64,000 nt of DNA from Sciurus carolinensis (lineage: Eukaryota > Chordata > Mammalia > Rodentia > Sciuridae): NCBI RefSeq assembly GCF_902686445.1, contig NC_062213.1, positions 137,290,491 through 137,354,490 on the forward strand. The letters run 5' to 3'. A program made the translations under genes and the position numbers. Below the pieces are notes generated by a model. It was not told where the DNA came from and searched no databases. It worked only from the letters and a program-made list of their open reading frames with translations. Shown here in pieces: positions 24,597-40,320 of this stretch (positions within the stretch are counted from its first letter, which is position 1; each line of letters starts with the position of its first letter).

Positions 24597-24637
24597 CATG
24601 GATTATTGCACTGTGCTAAGAGAAAGTGATAGCAGTA

Positions 24638-25081
24638 TGTCTCAGTCGGCTTTTGCGTCGCTGTGTCCAAAAGAACTGACAAGAACAACTTAGAGGAGGA
24701 AAAGTTTATTTTGGTTCATAGTTTCAGGAGTTCAGTCCACCATCTACTGGCTACATAGCTCTGGGCTCGAGGTGAGGCAGAACACAATGGTAGAACGGCA
24801 TGGCAGAGGAAATCAACTCAGTTCATGACAGCCCAGGAAGCAGAGAGAGAAGCTGTGCTCACCAGGGACAAAATATGATATGAACCCCAAAGTCATGACA
24901 TCAGTGACCTAATTCATCCAGTCACACCCTACCTGCCCATAGTTATTACCCAGTTAATTCTATCAGTGAATCAATCCACTGAGGAAGTTACAATTCTCAT
25001 CATCTAATCATTTCACATCTGAACATTCTTGCTTTGGGTCACCCATGAGCTTTCTGGGGACACCTCATACCTAAACCATAA
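24638..25081 (-). repeat. MaLR LTR (MST/MT-like)
   Basis: Reverse-orientation MaLR LTR: on + it opens TGTCTCAGTCGGCTTTTGCG, has AAAGTTTATTTTGGTTCATA and ATTCTATCAGTGAATCAATC, and ends ATACCTAAACCATAA. The same family is at 49995-50460 and 58681-59142. Confidence 0.8.
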
Positions 25082-25189
25082 GATAGTAGAAGAAGGGAAA
25101 TAGAATTATGGAAATTCAGAGAAGGAACATGTTGTTTGTATGGGAAGAAGTGGAGAGCAGGGAAGGCTGAGCTTTGAAGGGCCAACAGC

Positions 25190-25312
25190 ATTTACTGAGT
25201 GCTTTTAGTGTTCCTGTCATTGTGGTAGCACTTTATGTGTTTTCTCATTTGAAGAACTTAGGTATAGTGAATGTAGAAATGGACATTTTATACAGAGGCA
25301 GATGGATACTTT
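25190..25312 (-). repeat. MIR fragment
   Basis: CATTTACTGAGTGCTTTTAG, AGCACTTTATGTGTTTTCTC, then TTTTATACAGAGGCAGATGG: MIR core reversed. Confidence 0.65.
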
Positions 25313-25357
25313 GGTGTTCATCGTAGCACTCGGTGTAAGAGTACAATGGCTGTTAAT

Positions 25358-25535
25358 GTTAGTGGCGATAATTACTGAATACTTCCTGTGTACTAGCAGT
25401 AATGCTAGGGCCCTTTGTACATTTCAGCCTCATAACAGCCCTAAGAACAAAGTATTATAACTTCCACTTTACAAATAAATTCAAGTGACTCATCCAAGGG
25501 GAGGTCCCTGGTAAAAATCGAATGATGTACTTAAC
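25358..25535 (-). repeat. MIR SINE (second, adjacent copy)
   Basis: ATTACTGAATACTTCCTGTG, CATTTCAGCCTCATAACAGC, TTCCACTTTACAAATAAATT and AGTGACTCATCCAAGG match reversed MIR. It lies immediately after another MIR in the same orientation. Confidence 0.75.
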
Positions 25536-26929
25536 TAAGAATTTTAAATACAATGTTTTTAAAAAGAAATGGTTTTAGAGGTATTACTGGTTAAAGAGAA
25601 CTAACAAGGAACACTGAGGTACCCAGGGACTATCAAAAATTGAAAACTAATACCATGCTGAGATAGGGATAATGGGGAAAAATGGCATTATCAGAATCCA
25701 GCTGAGAGCAGAACCACAAAAGAAGATATCAGCAGAAGGTGTGGTTGTAGAAGGATGCAATTGTTGCTAGAATTATGGAAAATCAAGAAGAGAAAAGAGT
25801 AAGTTCTTCAAACTCTCTCTCCTTTCACCTTCAATTTCCTTTATAAGTGAACCCCATTAGCCAAAAACAGGGAAAATGAATTTCCAGGTGAAGCAGTCTG
25901 TGAAAGTCAGTTCTCCAGCGCTTTCAGCAAGACAGAAAATGGTTGAACTTGGACTTGAGCACATGAAAGTTATACAGTTAATGCAGCAGGACCAGGTTTG
26001 TCTGCATCCAAAACCCATGCCTCATCCACTGTTTTTACGTGTTTCTCCACCATACGTATACAGTGTAGCTGCTTAGTAAATACTTAAACAATGAATAAAA
26101 TCCCAGATGAAAGTTGAAGAAACCAAGTTTGGGGGCTATGTGTCTTGACTTCAGGAACTCAAGCTCTGGTTACTCTGGAACTATCTCCCTACCCATAACT
26201 CACCACCTGCTGCTCATTTCACAAAACATCACTCACTCCTTGGGGGTATAAAAGGAAATATTCAGCAATGGCTTTCTTTCACAGTAAAACTTTCTGTAAT
26301 AATTATTATGTTGAAACACTCAGGATTTAGTGTAAGATTTGTGGTGCTTACTCTCTCAGTATTTCTAGCACTTGTGATGGACAAGAACACCATTGAATCT
26401 TCCATCTGTTTTAGGATTCCCATCCCCATCCCCAAACACCAACTTCAGTGAAAGTAAATCTTGTATCTGCTATGTAAATTGACTTCAAAATTCAGGTACC
26501 AGCAATGTCATCAATGTAAAAGAAAAATTGCTTCTATATTCATCAACATCCAGTTCAGAAAAATAAAAACAGCTCTAGACATTTCAAATAAAGAAACTTT
26601 AAACAGAAAATTGGTTGTAAAGGTGTCGAAATGTCTGGAAGCCCAAAAGAAGCAATTTGACTATAAGCCCTACATTATCATTCACAATTACATTCCCAGT
26701 ACCTAGCACAGTACCTAGCATGTGGCAATGGTTCAATAAATATGTATTGAATCCATGATTGCACTTGTGGATGAGATTTGGGTTGTCCACCTAAGAAGGC
26801 CACTAGTTCTGTTGGAAAGCATTAGGACACCTGCATGAGTCTGATAATTCCACTGATGTGGATATGTGGTTTGGCCTTTGGTAAGAAATCATGTTCAAAG
26901 TCTTCTGTTCAAAATGTTTTAATGGATAA

Positions 26930-27185
26930 CATTCATTGAGCACCTACTGGGCAGCAGGTACTATTCTAAACACTTTTCTAAGCACTTTGAAATATTACCT
27001 TCAATATAACCCTCAGATAATGGGTTCATTTTCCCTCATTTTACAGATGTAGATGAAAGTGAGGCAAAGTGTTTTTAAGTAACATCTGAGATCATACAAT
27101 AAGGAAATGGCAGAGTCAAGCTTTCACCCACTGGCCTGGCTCCCAAACCCACGATCCTAATTTCTGTACCATATGTGTCTCCATT
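26930..27185 (-). repeat. MIR SINE
   Basis: CATTCATTGAGCACCTACTG, ACACTTTTCTAAGCACTTTG, CCCTCATTTTACAGATGT and GGAAATGGCAGAGTCAAGC in order; nearly full-length reversed MIR. Confidence 0.85.
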
Positions 27186-27654
27186 GCTCGTGATGAAAGC
27201 TTAGCCCACCTTCCTACCTTTATTCCCTATTTGATCCACTGTATGCCTACACTCTACTATCTAGGGTAGAAACTAGCTAGCGGTTTCCCAATCTCGTTTC
27301 TTCTTCTTCTGGGCGCATAGATTATATTTCCAGCCCTTCTTCACAGCTGTTGAAGCTGTGTGAATGAATGTAGCCAAAGGAATGTAAGCAGAGGTGATAT
27401 GCATCCCTGCCAGGCCTGGCCTATAAACCTTTCACATTTGGTGCCATATGTATGTTCTTTCCCTTTCCTTCAGCATGAGGAAGGTGAGCATGGTGAACTT
27501 AGATGCCACATGATGAAGAGCTGGAGTCACAGAGCAGAAGTCTGGATCCCTAGATGTTGTTTGGAGGAGAGCTGAGAAACAAACAGTGTGTGTTCAACTT
27601 TAAACAAACAAGAGATAAGCATTGCCAGATTTGCATCATTATATAGTAGGTTTC

Positions 27655-27734
27655 CTCCTTCCCTTCCCTTTCCCTTCCCTTTCTCTTCTTTCTCTCTCTC
27701 CCTCTCCCTCTCGCCCCCTCCCCTCTCCCTCCCT

Positions 27735-27796
<62 letters not shown>

Positions 27797-27845
27797 TTCT
27801 CCCTCTCCCTCCCTCCCTGCCTCCCTCCCTCTCTCTTTTCTCTTT
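27655..27845 (+). repeat. Compound polypyrimidine / (CA)n simple repeat
   Basis: CCTTCCCTTTCCC-type pentamers pass into CTCTCC blocks, (CCCT)n, (CT)n, then (CA)n (about 27766-27792), and return to CTCCCTCCC. Nearly 110 bases on the left side contain almost no purine on the + strand. Confidence 0.97.
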
Positions 27846-27944
27846 CTTTTAGCAGCTAGAGTTACCTCAACAAATACCAGAATCGAACTGATCTAGCTAT
27901 AGTACTTTGCACATGCCTCTGCTTTTTCACATACTTTTTCTAGG

Positions 27945-28270
27945 AATTCACATACTCTCCTTCAATTACCTTCTAAACATTATTCAAGGCCTAAATCAAG
28001 TGCAATCACCATCAAGTACCTTTCTTCCACTCCCATCAGTCACAGTGATAGCTCTTTCTCTCAGCTTCCTGTAGCACTTTGCTATCTACACCTTTCATGT
28101 GCACTTATTGTAGCTCCAATTCTGCATGTCTTCTTTTCCTAGTGAGTGTGTGGGCTCTTCAAGGTCAAAGATCATGTTTTTATGCTTTCTGTGTGACTCT
28201 AAAATGCATGGTGTGGTATTGTGCCTTGGGAATTTTCCATTAATATTTATAGGGAAAAGAAACTTGTAAG
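27945..28270 (+). repeat. L2 3' end
   Basis: TTATTCAAGGCCTAAATCAA, CTTCCTGTAGCACTTTGCTA, ACTTATTGTAGCTCCAATTC and GGCTCTTCAAGGTCAAAGAT follow the L2 3'-end order. Confidence 0.6.
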
Positions 28271-29299
28271 TGTATTAAGTTCAATAAAGTCCATTTTCCT
28301 AAGAACCATCCTTCATTACTGAAGCACGAAGCCATGTAAATTATAATTTACTGGATTTGGTATTTTTATTATTCTTTTCACCAATATACACATTCTAACT
28401 CTTAATAACTCCTTAGAGGAGACAGAAGGCATGTTTTTCCAATTTCAGATGGTACAGACTATAAGTAATAAAAAATGCACAAAATGACAGAACGAAAACT
28501 AGATAAGTTGGAATGAAGCAGATAATATTAAATAGGGATAACTACAAAATTGCATTTTTAAAAACCAGCTGTCCAATTTCAGTACGGGATGACATGATTA
28601 ACACCAATTTACAGGGAGAGACTTTAAGGTTTTAATTGAATGCTAGGCTGATATGAGCCCAGAGTGGTACACAGAACCCTGTTTATAGTTAGGATGAGGG
28701 CTAGCAAACTATTAGTGGCTGGCAAACGATTCAGACTCCAACAAGGCACAGGCATGAATGAAGGTTGCTGGATGGTGACCAAATGGAAGTGAATGGAACC
28801 TCATGTTTCATAAAGTCGCAATAAAGGAGAACAAAATCTACATGTTAACCTGGGCAAGCTAAATGTATGGGTCAACTTTCACCTTTGAAAAGTTTGTGGG
28901 ACTCCTCTATCTGAGAATATCATTAAGTGGTTTCTGATATTAAATTGGACTTAATAGGGCAGGTTTGGTCCCCTGAAAGTTTTGTTTTAGAAGTAGAACC
29001 TAGTCTTAAAGGTTTGTTGTTTTACTTTTGATCCTCCTCCTAGGTGTCAGGATTAGAGTTGTCCTTCACTTAAGTTGCCTAATTTTAGAAGCTGGCAAAT
29101 ACTGTCATTTGTAAACTCAAGTCACCTTTGGGAGAGAGATGAGAAAGCACATCCCTTCTTCTCTGGGCTCAGCTGGGACAATCATTCTCAAATGCTCAGA
29201 TAGACTTGCTTCCTGAAAGCTGGGATCAGACAGCTGGCAAGAAGACTGTAGCCTGGGACTTGGCACTAGAACTCTGAAAAGGTGAACGTGGTCTTAGAC
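28271..29299. other. Non-coding, possibly old repeat
   Basis: No gene. The part next to the CR1/L3 relic (from about 29040) may be its upstream continuation, but the match is too weak to annotate. Confidence 0.4.
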
Positions 29300-29690
29300 A
29301 GTGATAACAGAAGCCTAGCACCTGGAACAAGGGTGCTGCTCCAGTCGTGCTGGTCAGACCACACATGAAGAACTATTTTGCTTCCGATACCACGATTTAA
29401 AAAAGATACAGGCAAATTGGTGCACATCAAAAGGAAGATTACCAGAATCTTGAAGGGATTTAGAAACCAAATCACTTTTTTTTTTCTTCTGGCAGTTCAG
29501 GCTCCAGGACTGAGGGCGTCAGATAGAGCGTGGGAAGCGAGCACCATAAATATTCCAACTATCTTCAGGCATGTGAATACTATTTTGTCAAAGAATGTTG
29601 GCACTTTAGGTAATGCCAGAAAGCAGAACTGGGACCAGTGGGATTTAAGCTTAAAGTGAATTTGTTGACCATTATAGATCTTCAAAAATG
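29300..29690 (+). repeat. CR1/L3 LINE relic
   Basis: TGCTGGTCAGACCACACATG, AGGAAGATTACCAGAATCTT, CTATCTTCAGGCATGTGAAT and AAGCAGAACTGGGACCAGTG match, in order, the conserved 3' part of ancient mammalian CR1/L3 LINEs. A T-rich run and unrelated bases (about 29475-29555) interrupt it. Confidence 0.7.
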
Positions 29691-29845
29691 GAGTAGACTT
29701 TGTGAATATGCAAGATTTAAAATATTCAAGTAAAGACTCAAGGACAGTTATAGAGGTTTTAGGTGAAATTCAAGACATTGGGTAGGAAGTTAGAGAACAG
29801 GGTTTCCAATATTTTATGCGGTAAGCAATCTTTAAATGAGTGATA

Positions 29846-30068
29846 TGGTGTTGGGCATGGTGGCACATGCCTGTAATCCCAGTGGTTGAGGAAGCTGAGG
29901 CAGGAGGATAGTGAGTTCAAAGCCATCCTTAACAACTTAGTGAGGCCCTAAGCAACTTAGCGAGACTCTGTGTCTAAATAAAAAAGGGCCTGGGGATGTG
30001 GCTCAGAGGTTAGATGTCCCTGGGTTCAATCCCAGATACCAAACAACAACAACAACAACAACAACAAA
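29846..30068 (+). mobile_element. B1-ID composite SINE with (CAA)n tail
   Basis: B1 half (ACATGCCTGTAATCCCAGTG ... CGAGACTCTGTGTCTAAATA), ID half (GGGCCTGGGGATGTGGCTCA ... GGGTTCAATCCCAGATACC) and a tail of about eight CAA units. Flanks AATGAGTGATATGGT and AATGAGTAGTGTGGT form an imperfect target duplication. Confidence 0.9.
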
Positions 30069-30069
30069 A

Positions 30070-33149
<3,080 letters not shown>

Positions 33150-33375
33150 GCGATCCAACCAGAGATCACAAAGTTCAGTGGATGGGAACATTAGACTGGG
33201 TCTCAGCCTCACCGCCTCAATTCTGTCACTTGGGGAAATGTTTCTTGCCTCCGTTTTCTTACCTATTTGGTGGGCATAATAATACCCATTTCACAAAATT
33301 AAAATAAATTTATTAATCTACCTGAAATTCATAGGAGAGGACATTTAATGAATGTTGACTATTAATTATTAACTT
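33150..33375 (+). repeat. MIR SINE
   Basis: AATTCTGTCACTTGGGGAAA, TGCCTCCGTTTTCTTACCTA, ATAATAATACCCATTTCACA and a final AATGAATGTTGACTATTA correspond to the MIR body. Confidence 0.7.
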
Positions 33376-33932
33376 ACTGGGTCATGGAAGAATGACTCCT
33401 TGAGTAAGAAGCAGTCTGTGATACCTGGTGTAGTGACATTTCTTCTTCCCAGGATGAAGGTGAGTCACCTTCATGCTTTAGGCTCCACCTTAATCTGTGA
33501 CCCTGCCTCTCAGCTTGGCTCTCTAGATATGATGCTCCCAGAAACACTTTTGCTATTGCATATGAGCTGGGTCACCAGGGTAACGGGCCTTCCAGTCAGG
33601 GAGAGGAAAATGGGGAATTAAGTGTTGGATGGGATGCTTCTGGAAAGCAGGACCATGCAGGATACCACTCTTTGAAATCTCTTTCAGTATAGTGCTTGTT
33701 AGAATGAATGAAATGCATTAATTAGCTAATATAGACAAGCCCGATGGTAACTTCAGGATCCTTTTTGGATTACTATGTATAGTTTTTCATGTGATGTCTA
33801 CCTTTCTAACTGAAAATGTATAGTAACCAAGGAGTTATTTTAAAGTTATCATCACTGATCCTCCTGCTTCTAGTCTCTTTTCATTTTATTCCCACACTGT
33901 AGCCAAGTTGATCGTTTTAAAACTCAAATGTG

Positions 33933-34032
33933 GGCTGGGGAGATAGCTCAGCTGGTAGAGTGCTTGCCTCGCAAGCACAAGGCCCTGAGTTCGATCCCCA
34001 GTACCACAAAAAAAAAAAAAAAAAAAAAAAAC
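33933..34032 (+). mobile_element. ID SINE with intact Pol III boxes and perfect target duplication
   Basis: GGCTGGGGAGATAGCTCAGC (A box TAGCTCAGCTGG) ... GAGTTCGATCCCCAGTACC (B box GTTCGATCC) plus an A tail of more than 20. Flanked by CTCAAATGTG at 33923-33932 and 34033-34042. The body is close to the tRNA-like ID master; it is a recent insertion. Confidence 0.95.
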
Positions 34033-34284
34033 CTCAAATGTGATACTGTCCCTTCTCTGATTAAAAATCTTGAGGCACCCCCACTGAGCTAGATAGATCC
34101 ATGGAGCTTGGTTCTGCTTGCCTTTCCAGTATCTGCTTCATCTCCCAACACTTGACTTGAGCCAGGTTTATCATACTATTGCTTTTCTGGATACATTTTT
34201 CTTTGATATGAGGCATGCTTCCTCCCTCCTCTCTTCCTTTTACCTGGCTGCTTCTATTTATCCTTCAGTTCTCAGCTTGCTGTC

Positions 34285-34510
34285 ATCATTAATATTAACA
34301 GTTATTGGGTGCTTGCCATCTGCCACAAAAGGCCAGATTTGTGACATGTATTTCATTAATACTCAACTCTTTGAGCTCAATGCTATTATTATTCCTATTT
34401 TAAAGTTGAGGAAACTGAGGCTTAGATTAAGTAAATTGGCCAAGGTTTTGGAGAGTGGAAACAGTGAAATCAGGATTTGAATCCAGGTTTGCTGGACTCC
34501 AAAGCTATAG
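34285..34510 (-). repeat. MIR SINE
   Basis: TATTGGGTGCTTGCCATCTG, TTTAAAGTTGAGGAAACTGA, AAGTAAATTGGCCAAGGTTT and ATTTGAATCCAGGTTTGCTG: reversed MIR. Confidence 0.8.
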
Positions 34511-34574
34511 TTCCGCACACGGTGACATTAGACATTAACTTTCCTAAGTATGAATTGGTTCTCTCTCTTTCTTT

Positions 34575-34720
34575 AATTGGTGCATAATAATTGTACATAA
34601 TAGAGGGTTTCATTATGGTGTATTGATGCATGCATTTAACATAATTTGATCAGTTTCTCTCCATGCCTTCCCTTATCCTCCCCTCTCTCCCGGATTCTCT
34701 TCCTCTGTTCTCATGTGAAG
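34575..34720 (-). repeat. Probable L1 3'-end fragment
   Basis: TAATTGTACATAATAGAGGG, TTCATTATGGTGTATTGATG, AATTTGATCAGTTTC and the CCTCCCCTCTCTCCCG tract resemble the reverse complement of squirrel L1 3' ends. Confidence 0.5.
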
Positions 34721-35039
34721 GCCTAATGTTTGCCTCAGTGGGGTCTTCAGAGATTTATAAAACTCAGCCCCTGTGTACATAAAGCTTAAGTTTTAGTGGA
34801 AAAAACTATATACAGAAAATCAGTAAATTATGTTAATTATCTAGTAACTTTGTGTCTTTAGGACTGTATTTTTAATATGTTTACTATTTTCAAGATAAAT
34901 AAATCAGCCTTGAAAAGCCTGATATTTTAAATGAATCCAACTTATTTTTAGAGGAAAAGGCCAACTCTTAAATGCCAAAATATGTAATCAAATTCTCTAA
35001 AAACTGAGGTAGAACAAGTGAGAGGATGTGATGATTGAG

Positions 35040-35225
35040 TTTTAAAAAAATGATTTAAAATTTTGTATAGATTATACCTGCCTATAGTACCAAGTTCAAA
35101 AAGTATGAGAGAATATGCAGTGAAAGTGAGTCTCACCCCCACCCTTCCAGCTGGCTACCCAGTTCCCAACCTTAGAGGCAACTACTAATACCATCTTCTT
35201 GGGTTCCTTTCAGAAGTTTTCCTAG
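35040..35225 (+). repeat. Possible ancient L1-family 3' fragment
   Basis: GTACCAAGTTCAAAAAGTAT, GCAGTGAAAGTGAGTCTCAC, CCAGCTGGCTACCCAGTTCC and AGAGGCAACTACTAATACC match a widespread mammalian repeat segment I associate with old L1 3' ends. The family is uncertain. Confidence 0.4.
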
Positions 35226-35689
35226 TACATAGTAAATGATTAACCAGTAAAGCTTAGTTTAAGCAAAATTGTGAAATGTATCCTATGCTCTTTTGTATCT
35301 TTTATTAAGAATGATCCTATTCTTTCCCACGTACTAAGTGTCAGTATGTGGGATAATTCTAACCAGTAGAAAACCATATGCACACATTCTCACAAAGTGA
35401 TAATAGCTTTAATCTTTCCTTGATCATTTTCATTTTTAGACCTCTTTAGGAAGAAGTCAGTACTTAGAACTAGGTTATAAATCCTAAAAGAGACTTAGAC
35501 ATCAGGTAGGAGGATGGGGACATAAATGCAATATATATTTTGGTAGATGGCCCCTTTCTATTAAGGCATTTAACTCTTAGGATCTATATATTTTGGTTCT
35601 GGGTTTATTCTCTGACCAAGAAAAAGAAAAATTATGTTGATCCCAGAGGCAAGTTACATATCAGGATCGTGTTTAATAATAGGAACTAA

Positions 35690-35830
35690 CAAGTGCCTAA
35701 GTTTTTGAGTGCGTATGAATCTAAAAAATGATATTAGTATTATACCTATTTAACAGACAAGAAAACTGAGGCTCAACTTGACCAAAGTCACACACAAATA
35801 TTAAGTTACAGAAATGAGGTTTTCATGAAA
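35690..35830 (-). repeat. MIR fragment
   Basis: ACCTATTTAACAGACAAGAA, AACTGAGGCTCAACTTGACC and AAAGTCACACACAAATATTA: reversed MIR. Confidence 0.7.
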
Positions 35831-38800
35831 ATGTGAAGGTCATTTTTTGCTTAAAGGGCTTATGCCAGTTGATTAACCAATCCTAACGGAACATTAAATA
35901 GAATAACTGCTTGAAGCCTGTTTTACACACTTATGAAACACAGTCTATCTTAGATGTTGACTAGGTGAATTATTTTACTTGCTTTCTTTCAGAAATGAGA
36001 GTAAATTATTTTCATTTTAGTTAAAAAATAATAATTCAGTCATTTACATGAACCTCCTAAAGTGCCTGGGCACAATTTATACATAATTGTATCGTGTTTA
36101 CCCCAGAGTGGATATTTGCTTTTTAAAATGTACACATTTCCTCGAACTTCTGTTTCACTTCAGGTGAGGATATTGCCCTGAACCATAATTAGAAATTACT
36201 CTATCACTGGGATGGAAAGTGAACGTGCTGGAGGCTGTTCACATGGCAGCAGATTAATGGTTCTTGATAAATCCTCACCTCCAACTGGTTAGAACAACTG
36301 TTCCTTTTCAGGATGTTTCTTTTTCAACTCTTTGCATGGCCTTGGCAATAATGTTCAGAAATTGATATGTCCCAGAGACTGGGATGCATTCCATGATGCA
36401 ATCTTTCCTGTACAGTTGATTTTGAAAGCCTTAAAAATAAGAACAAAATGATGAGTAGGGAGTGACTTCTGTTAGATACTATTAGCTGAAAATGAGCTTT
36501 CTGCAGAGATTCTTAGAATCATTAGAGAATCATTATAAGACTAAGAAGGGAGGGATGGATCCCTTGTAATTCAGATATGGTGGAAAATTGCTTTTGCATG
36601 TATTTGAATTTCTGTCAGGCTCAGATTTCTTAAAAATTAGTTTTATTATAGAAATGGTAAGTATCTACCCATTAATGTTAACTGTAACCACAGAAAAATT
36701 TACTTAAGACTTTAGAACAAACATTTACCTTCCACTGCCTTTATGTCATAAATAAATAATTTGTGGCATCTTATAACCTCGATATAAATTTGGTGATATA
36801 TGTTGAAAAAAATGAGTGCTGGTTATTATTTATTTTCTTTGTTATTAAAATTTGTCCCTATTTCAGAAAGTCTCATTTTCTGAATGGTGATCTGGATATG
36901 TGTTCATGTTCATTTCCCCTTATCAAGGGGGCATCATAATTACAAGTAGAATAACTGAGAGGATGAGAGAGTTTCATTTATACAGAACATGGCAAATTGT
37001 TCACCCCGGGTAGTCTGCAGTTATTTATTTACCACAACTGAATCCCCTGATGTTCTCTCAGAATGTTCACCTGACCTTTGAAGTTGGCTTCCATTGCTTT
37101 CCATAAACTGATACTAGGTATTAAATCTGTCAGAGTCCTCAGGCTCATTTCATAAGCAGGCATTTTCCATCTGAATAGACAAGCAGGAGTAATCTCAAAC
37201 AACAAATCCCATTAAATATTTTGTGCATATAATGTCATCCTGGTTCACTTTGTCATTGTCAAATAATTTAATAATGTCCATTGTCTGCCGGAAACTGAGT
37301 GCTGATGGAAAAGTAACATCACATAAAAAGGAATAAATCACTAGACTTTAGACTTCCGTTTCTAAACATCTAGCTCATCCAAGAAAGTATCACAAGAGAA
37401 ATCAGCACATCAGAGTACAAAGATAAAAGTACAAAGTACTGCAGATTTGGTTTAATTTTACCCATCAAATCAATATGGGCAAGAACGACTCAGTTTTTAT
37501 GCAAATTTAAGGGAATGCAACATTTAAGCTGCTTTTTCAATGAAAAGGTACACATCAATATTTTGCTGGATTTGAATATAAGTAAATAGACTTTTATCGT
37601 CATTAAAATATTTTTGCCTTGATTTCTTTGTTCCTATATTGTAAAGAAATATTAAAGTTTTTAAATTTTGTGTGGCAATAATTATGCACGTGATTCATTG
37701 AAAAGGATCTTGCTTTTGAAAGTGAACAGATAATAGTTGCATCACTCATATATGTTTGTGTATTCAGTAAGTATCTATTACATGCCAGAAATAATATTGG
37801 TATTGGGAAAATGTAGATGAATTAGATCCCTCAAGGATCTCGTGGTTTAGGTAAGGAGGCAAACCGGTGGCAGACCCTTGCAGAACAATGTGAGGAAGCT
37901 GTGCCTGGTGCTATGGATGCTTCAGGGTATGTCTGACCCACACCAGAAGGAGCAATTATTGTGTAAGAATTAACTAGGGAAGGCAAGGAGGGGCAGCCTT
38001 TTCAGATAAAGAAAGCACATGAGATAGATGGGGTTGATAGTCCAGTGAAAATTAATTTCATTAATTTTTAGAAAGGCACAAAATTGAAAAAAAGCACACT
38101 TCTGCCCTTTAAGATCACTTAAGATTTCAGATACCTGATACCAAGTTCATCAAGAGAACTACATCCATAACACTAATTCTTGCTTTGGGGCTAGAGGGAT
38201 TTGGCTGCATAGCAAATTCCTCAAAATTCCATAAGAGTCTTGCTCCCTTTCTAGGATTCCTAATTAGCTCACCTTGGGAACTATGTAGTCAACCCTGGAG
38301 TACAGTGAAGTTCAATTCAGGTCTGAGACTCATTTCTGAAGGTTGGCATTGAGACTCTGGAAAGGCATAGTTTTTGGGGTGTCCTATAAGTTATCAGTGT
38401 ATTCTTCGGTGGGCAATCATTTTTCCCATTGACCCATAATTTGGCACATTGGGACATATCAGGCAAATTTGACATCTTATAGTACATATAACATTACCTG
38501 CATCAGTGTCAGGTAGGAAAAAAATAATTTTTTGGTGTTGATATGTGTTTTTATTCATGTCTCTTCATCTTGACAGTAGTCAGCACTGAATCTCATACTA
38601 ACATAAATCAAGGACAGCCTAAGCTGAGTGGCATCTCTAATCAGGGGTTAAACTTTGTATGTGTTCCTGGAGGTAGCACGTTGGGGAGTACGGCACTGTC
38701 CTATAGACCAGGAGATGCTGATTTTGGTTTCTGAAATGATATTAAGATCTAATATTCTTTTCATCTTGAAGACACTGTTCTTTTGAAACTCACGTTATGC

Positions 38801-39254
38801 TGGGGTGGAGAATATAGAATGGGAAAGGGATAAAGAGAAGTGGGAAGTGATGGTTAGTCCGCAGTGTTAGATTTATGAGAGGGGATTAGGATTTGAGGAA
38901 TAAAAATACTGGATGTTATTCAACCCAAGACATTATACTTTTTCCACTTAATTAACCAATCATATAAACTCATGTCTTGCTAATGATAATCTATTATGAG
39001 ATGAAGTTGAATCTGCTAAATCTGTTTCAAATGCTCTGCTTACTCAACCATTTATAGCACATTTAATGAGTAATTTTTCCTGTAGAAGACTTAAGATAAA
39101 AGTCATTGAAATCACGTAGGATCCTTAAACCCACATAATTTCTACCATCACACATCTCTCATTAGTGTCTGCCAATTGGTAAATGTGAATTTGTGGTAAA
39201 TGTGAATCAATGGAAGACACTAGAATGAACTGAACATAACTTTCCTATGTTCGT
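35831..39254. other. DDAH1: DDAH1 intron, low repeat density
   Basis: More than 3 kb with almost no young repeats. A weak old-repeat-like block may lie at 37760-38040 (ATCTATTACATGCCAG and following). Such repeat-poor intronic stretches can hold regulatory elements, but nothing specific is visible. Confidence 0.45.
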
Positions 39255-39395
39255 ATAGGAATACATGACCCGTGAAACTCCACATCATGTACAACCACAA
39301 GAATGGGATCCTAAGTTATACTCCATGTATGTATGATATGTTAAAATACACCCTACTGTCCTGTGTATCGAAACAGAACAAATTTTAAAAATGTG
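39255..39395 (+). repeat. L1 3'-end fragment (squirrel type)
   Basis: ATACATGACCCGTGAAACTC, CACATCATGTACAACCACAA, TTATACTCCATGTATGTATG and TGTGTATCGAAACAGAACAA form the terminal segment I recognise from squirrel-lineage L1s, ending in an A/T-rich stretch. Confidence 0.6.
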
Positions 39396-40320
39396 AATCA
39401 ATGGCCTGAAGTAATAGTTATGACGTATGTACTGTAAGTTGGGTTTTCTATTATATCCAAATGTTTTGATTTATCCAGGTAATTACTTCTTTTACATGCT
39501 CCATGTATTTCCATCCTGATGCTGAACATTTAGTTTTGTTTTCCAAATTTTAACTTTTGTCTTCAAAAACTTCATGAAGTTATTTTTCTAGGTAAAGACC
39601 AAAAAGTTAAAGATACAAACTTAAACGTAGCCTTTCTATAGTTAGCTGTGTACACAATACAATATTGTTAGTCCCATACAGTATAGATATAATAATTTTT
39701 TTATCATGTAGAGATGTTATTGTGGTAAGTCTAGACATTTTTGGTCTAAAATTATTAAAATAGCTAAAATTAGTGAGTTAATCCTAATAGAGTTATAAAA
39801 TTATAATAACAGAAGACAACATGTTCATTTTATTATTATTATTTTTAGTCCTAAGGGAATCATCATTTCAGGAAGAAAAATATAATTACAGTTTGGCTTT
39901 GGATCATATTTTAAACCATTTAGGATATAATTTCTAGTTTAAGAGTTTTGTGTGGAGAAATTAAATCTAGTATAGTCTGAAGTATCCAAGCCATTTTTGT
40001 TCCTGCTTTGGATATTTTTATAACTTTCTGCTTCCTATCTTAATCCTCCATCAGGGTCCCTGTGCATACCAAGTCACATCTGATTTCTGTTCACTTGGCT
40101 TGACTCTTTTCAGTCATGGTTTTCTGGCTGTTTAGACCCCTGTCTCTTCAGCAAATTGGTATTGAGTACCTGATTCTGTGTGGCCTGGTAACATGTGACT
40201 AGGAAACATGAGGAAGAAGACTGTAATCTTCACCATTTGCTTGAAACTGATTCTTCCTCCCTTTCTTTGGTGACATTGAGACAGGAAGGCATTGATTTCC
40301 ATCTGAACTTGCATCTTTTG

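Noticed and set aside
27588..27896. 102-codon frame rich in Ser/Pro/Leu and Thr-His
   Set aside because: Entirely the translation of the CT/CA simple repeat.
33933..34032. tRNA gene
   Set aside because: The tRNA-like A and B boxes belong to an ID SINE with poly-A tail and target duplications, not to a functional tRNA.
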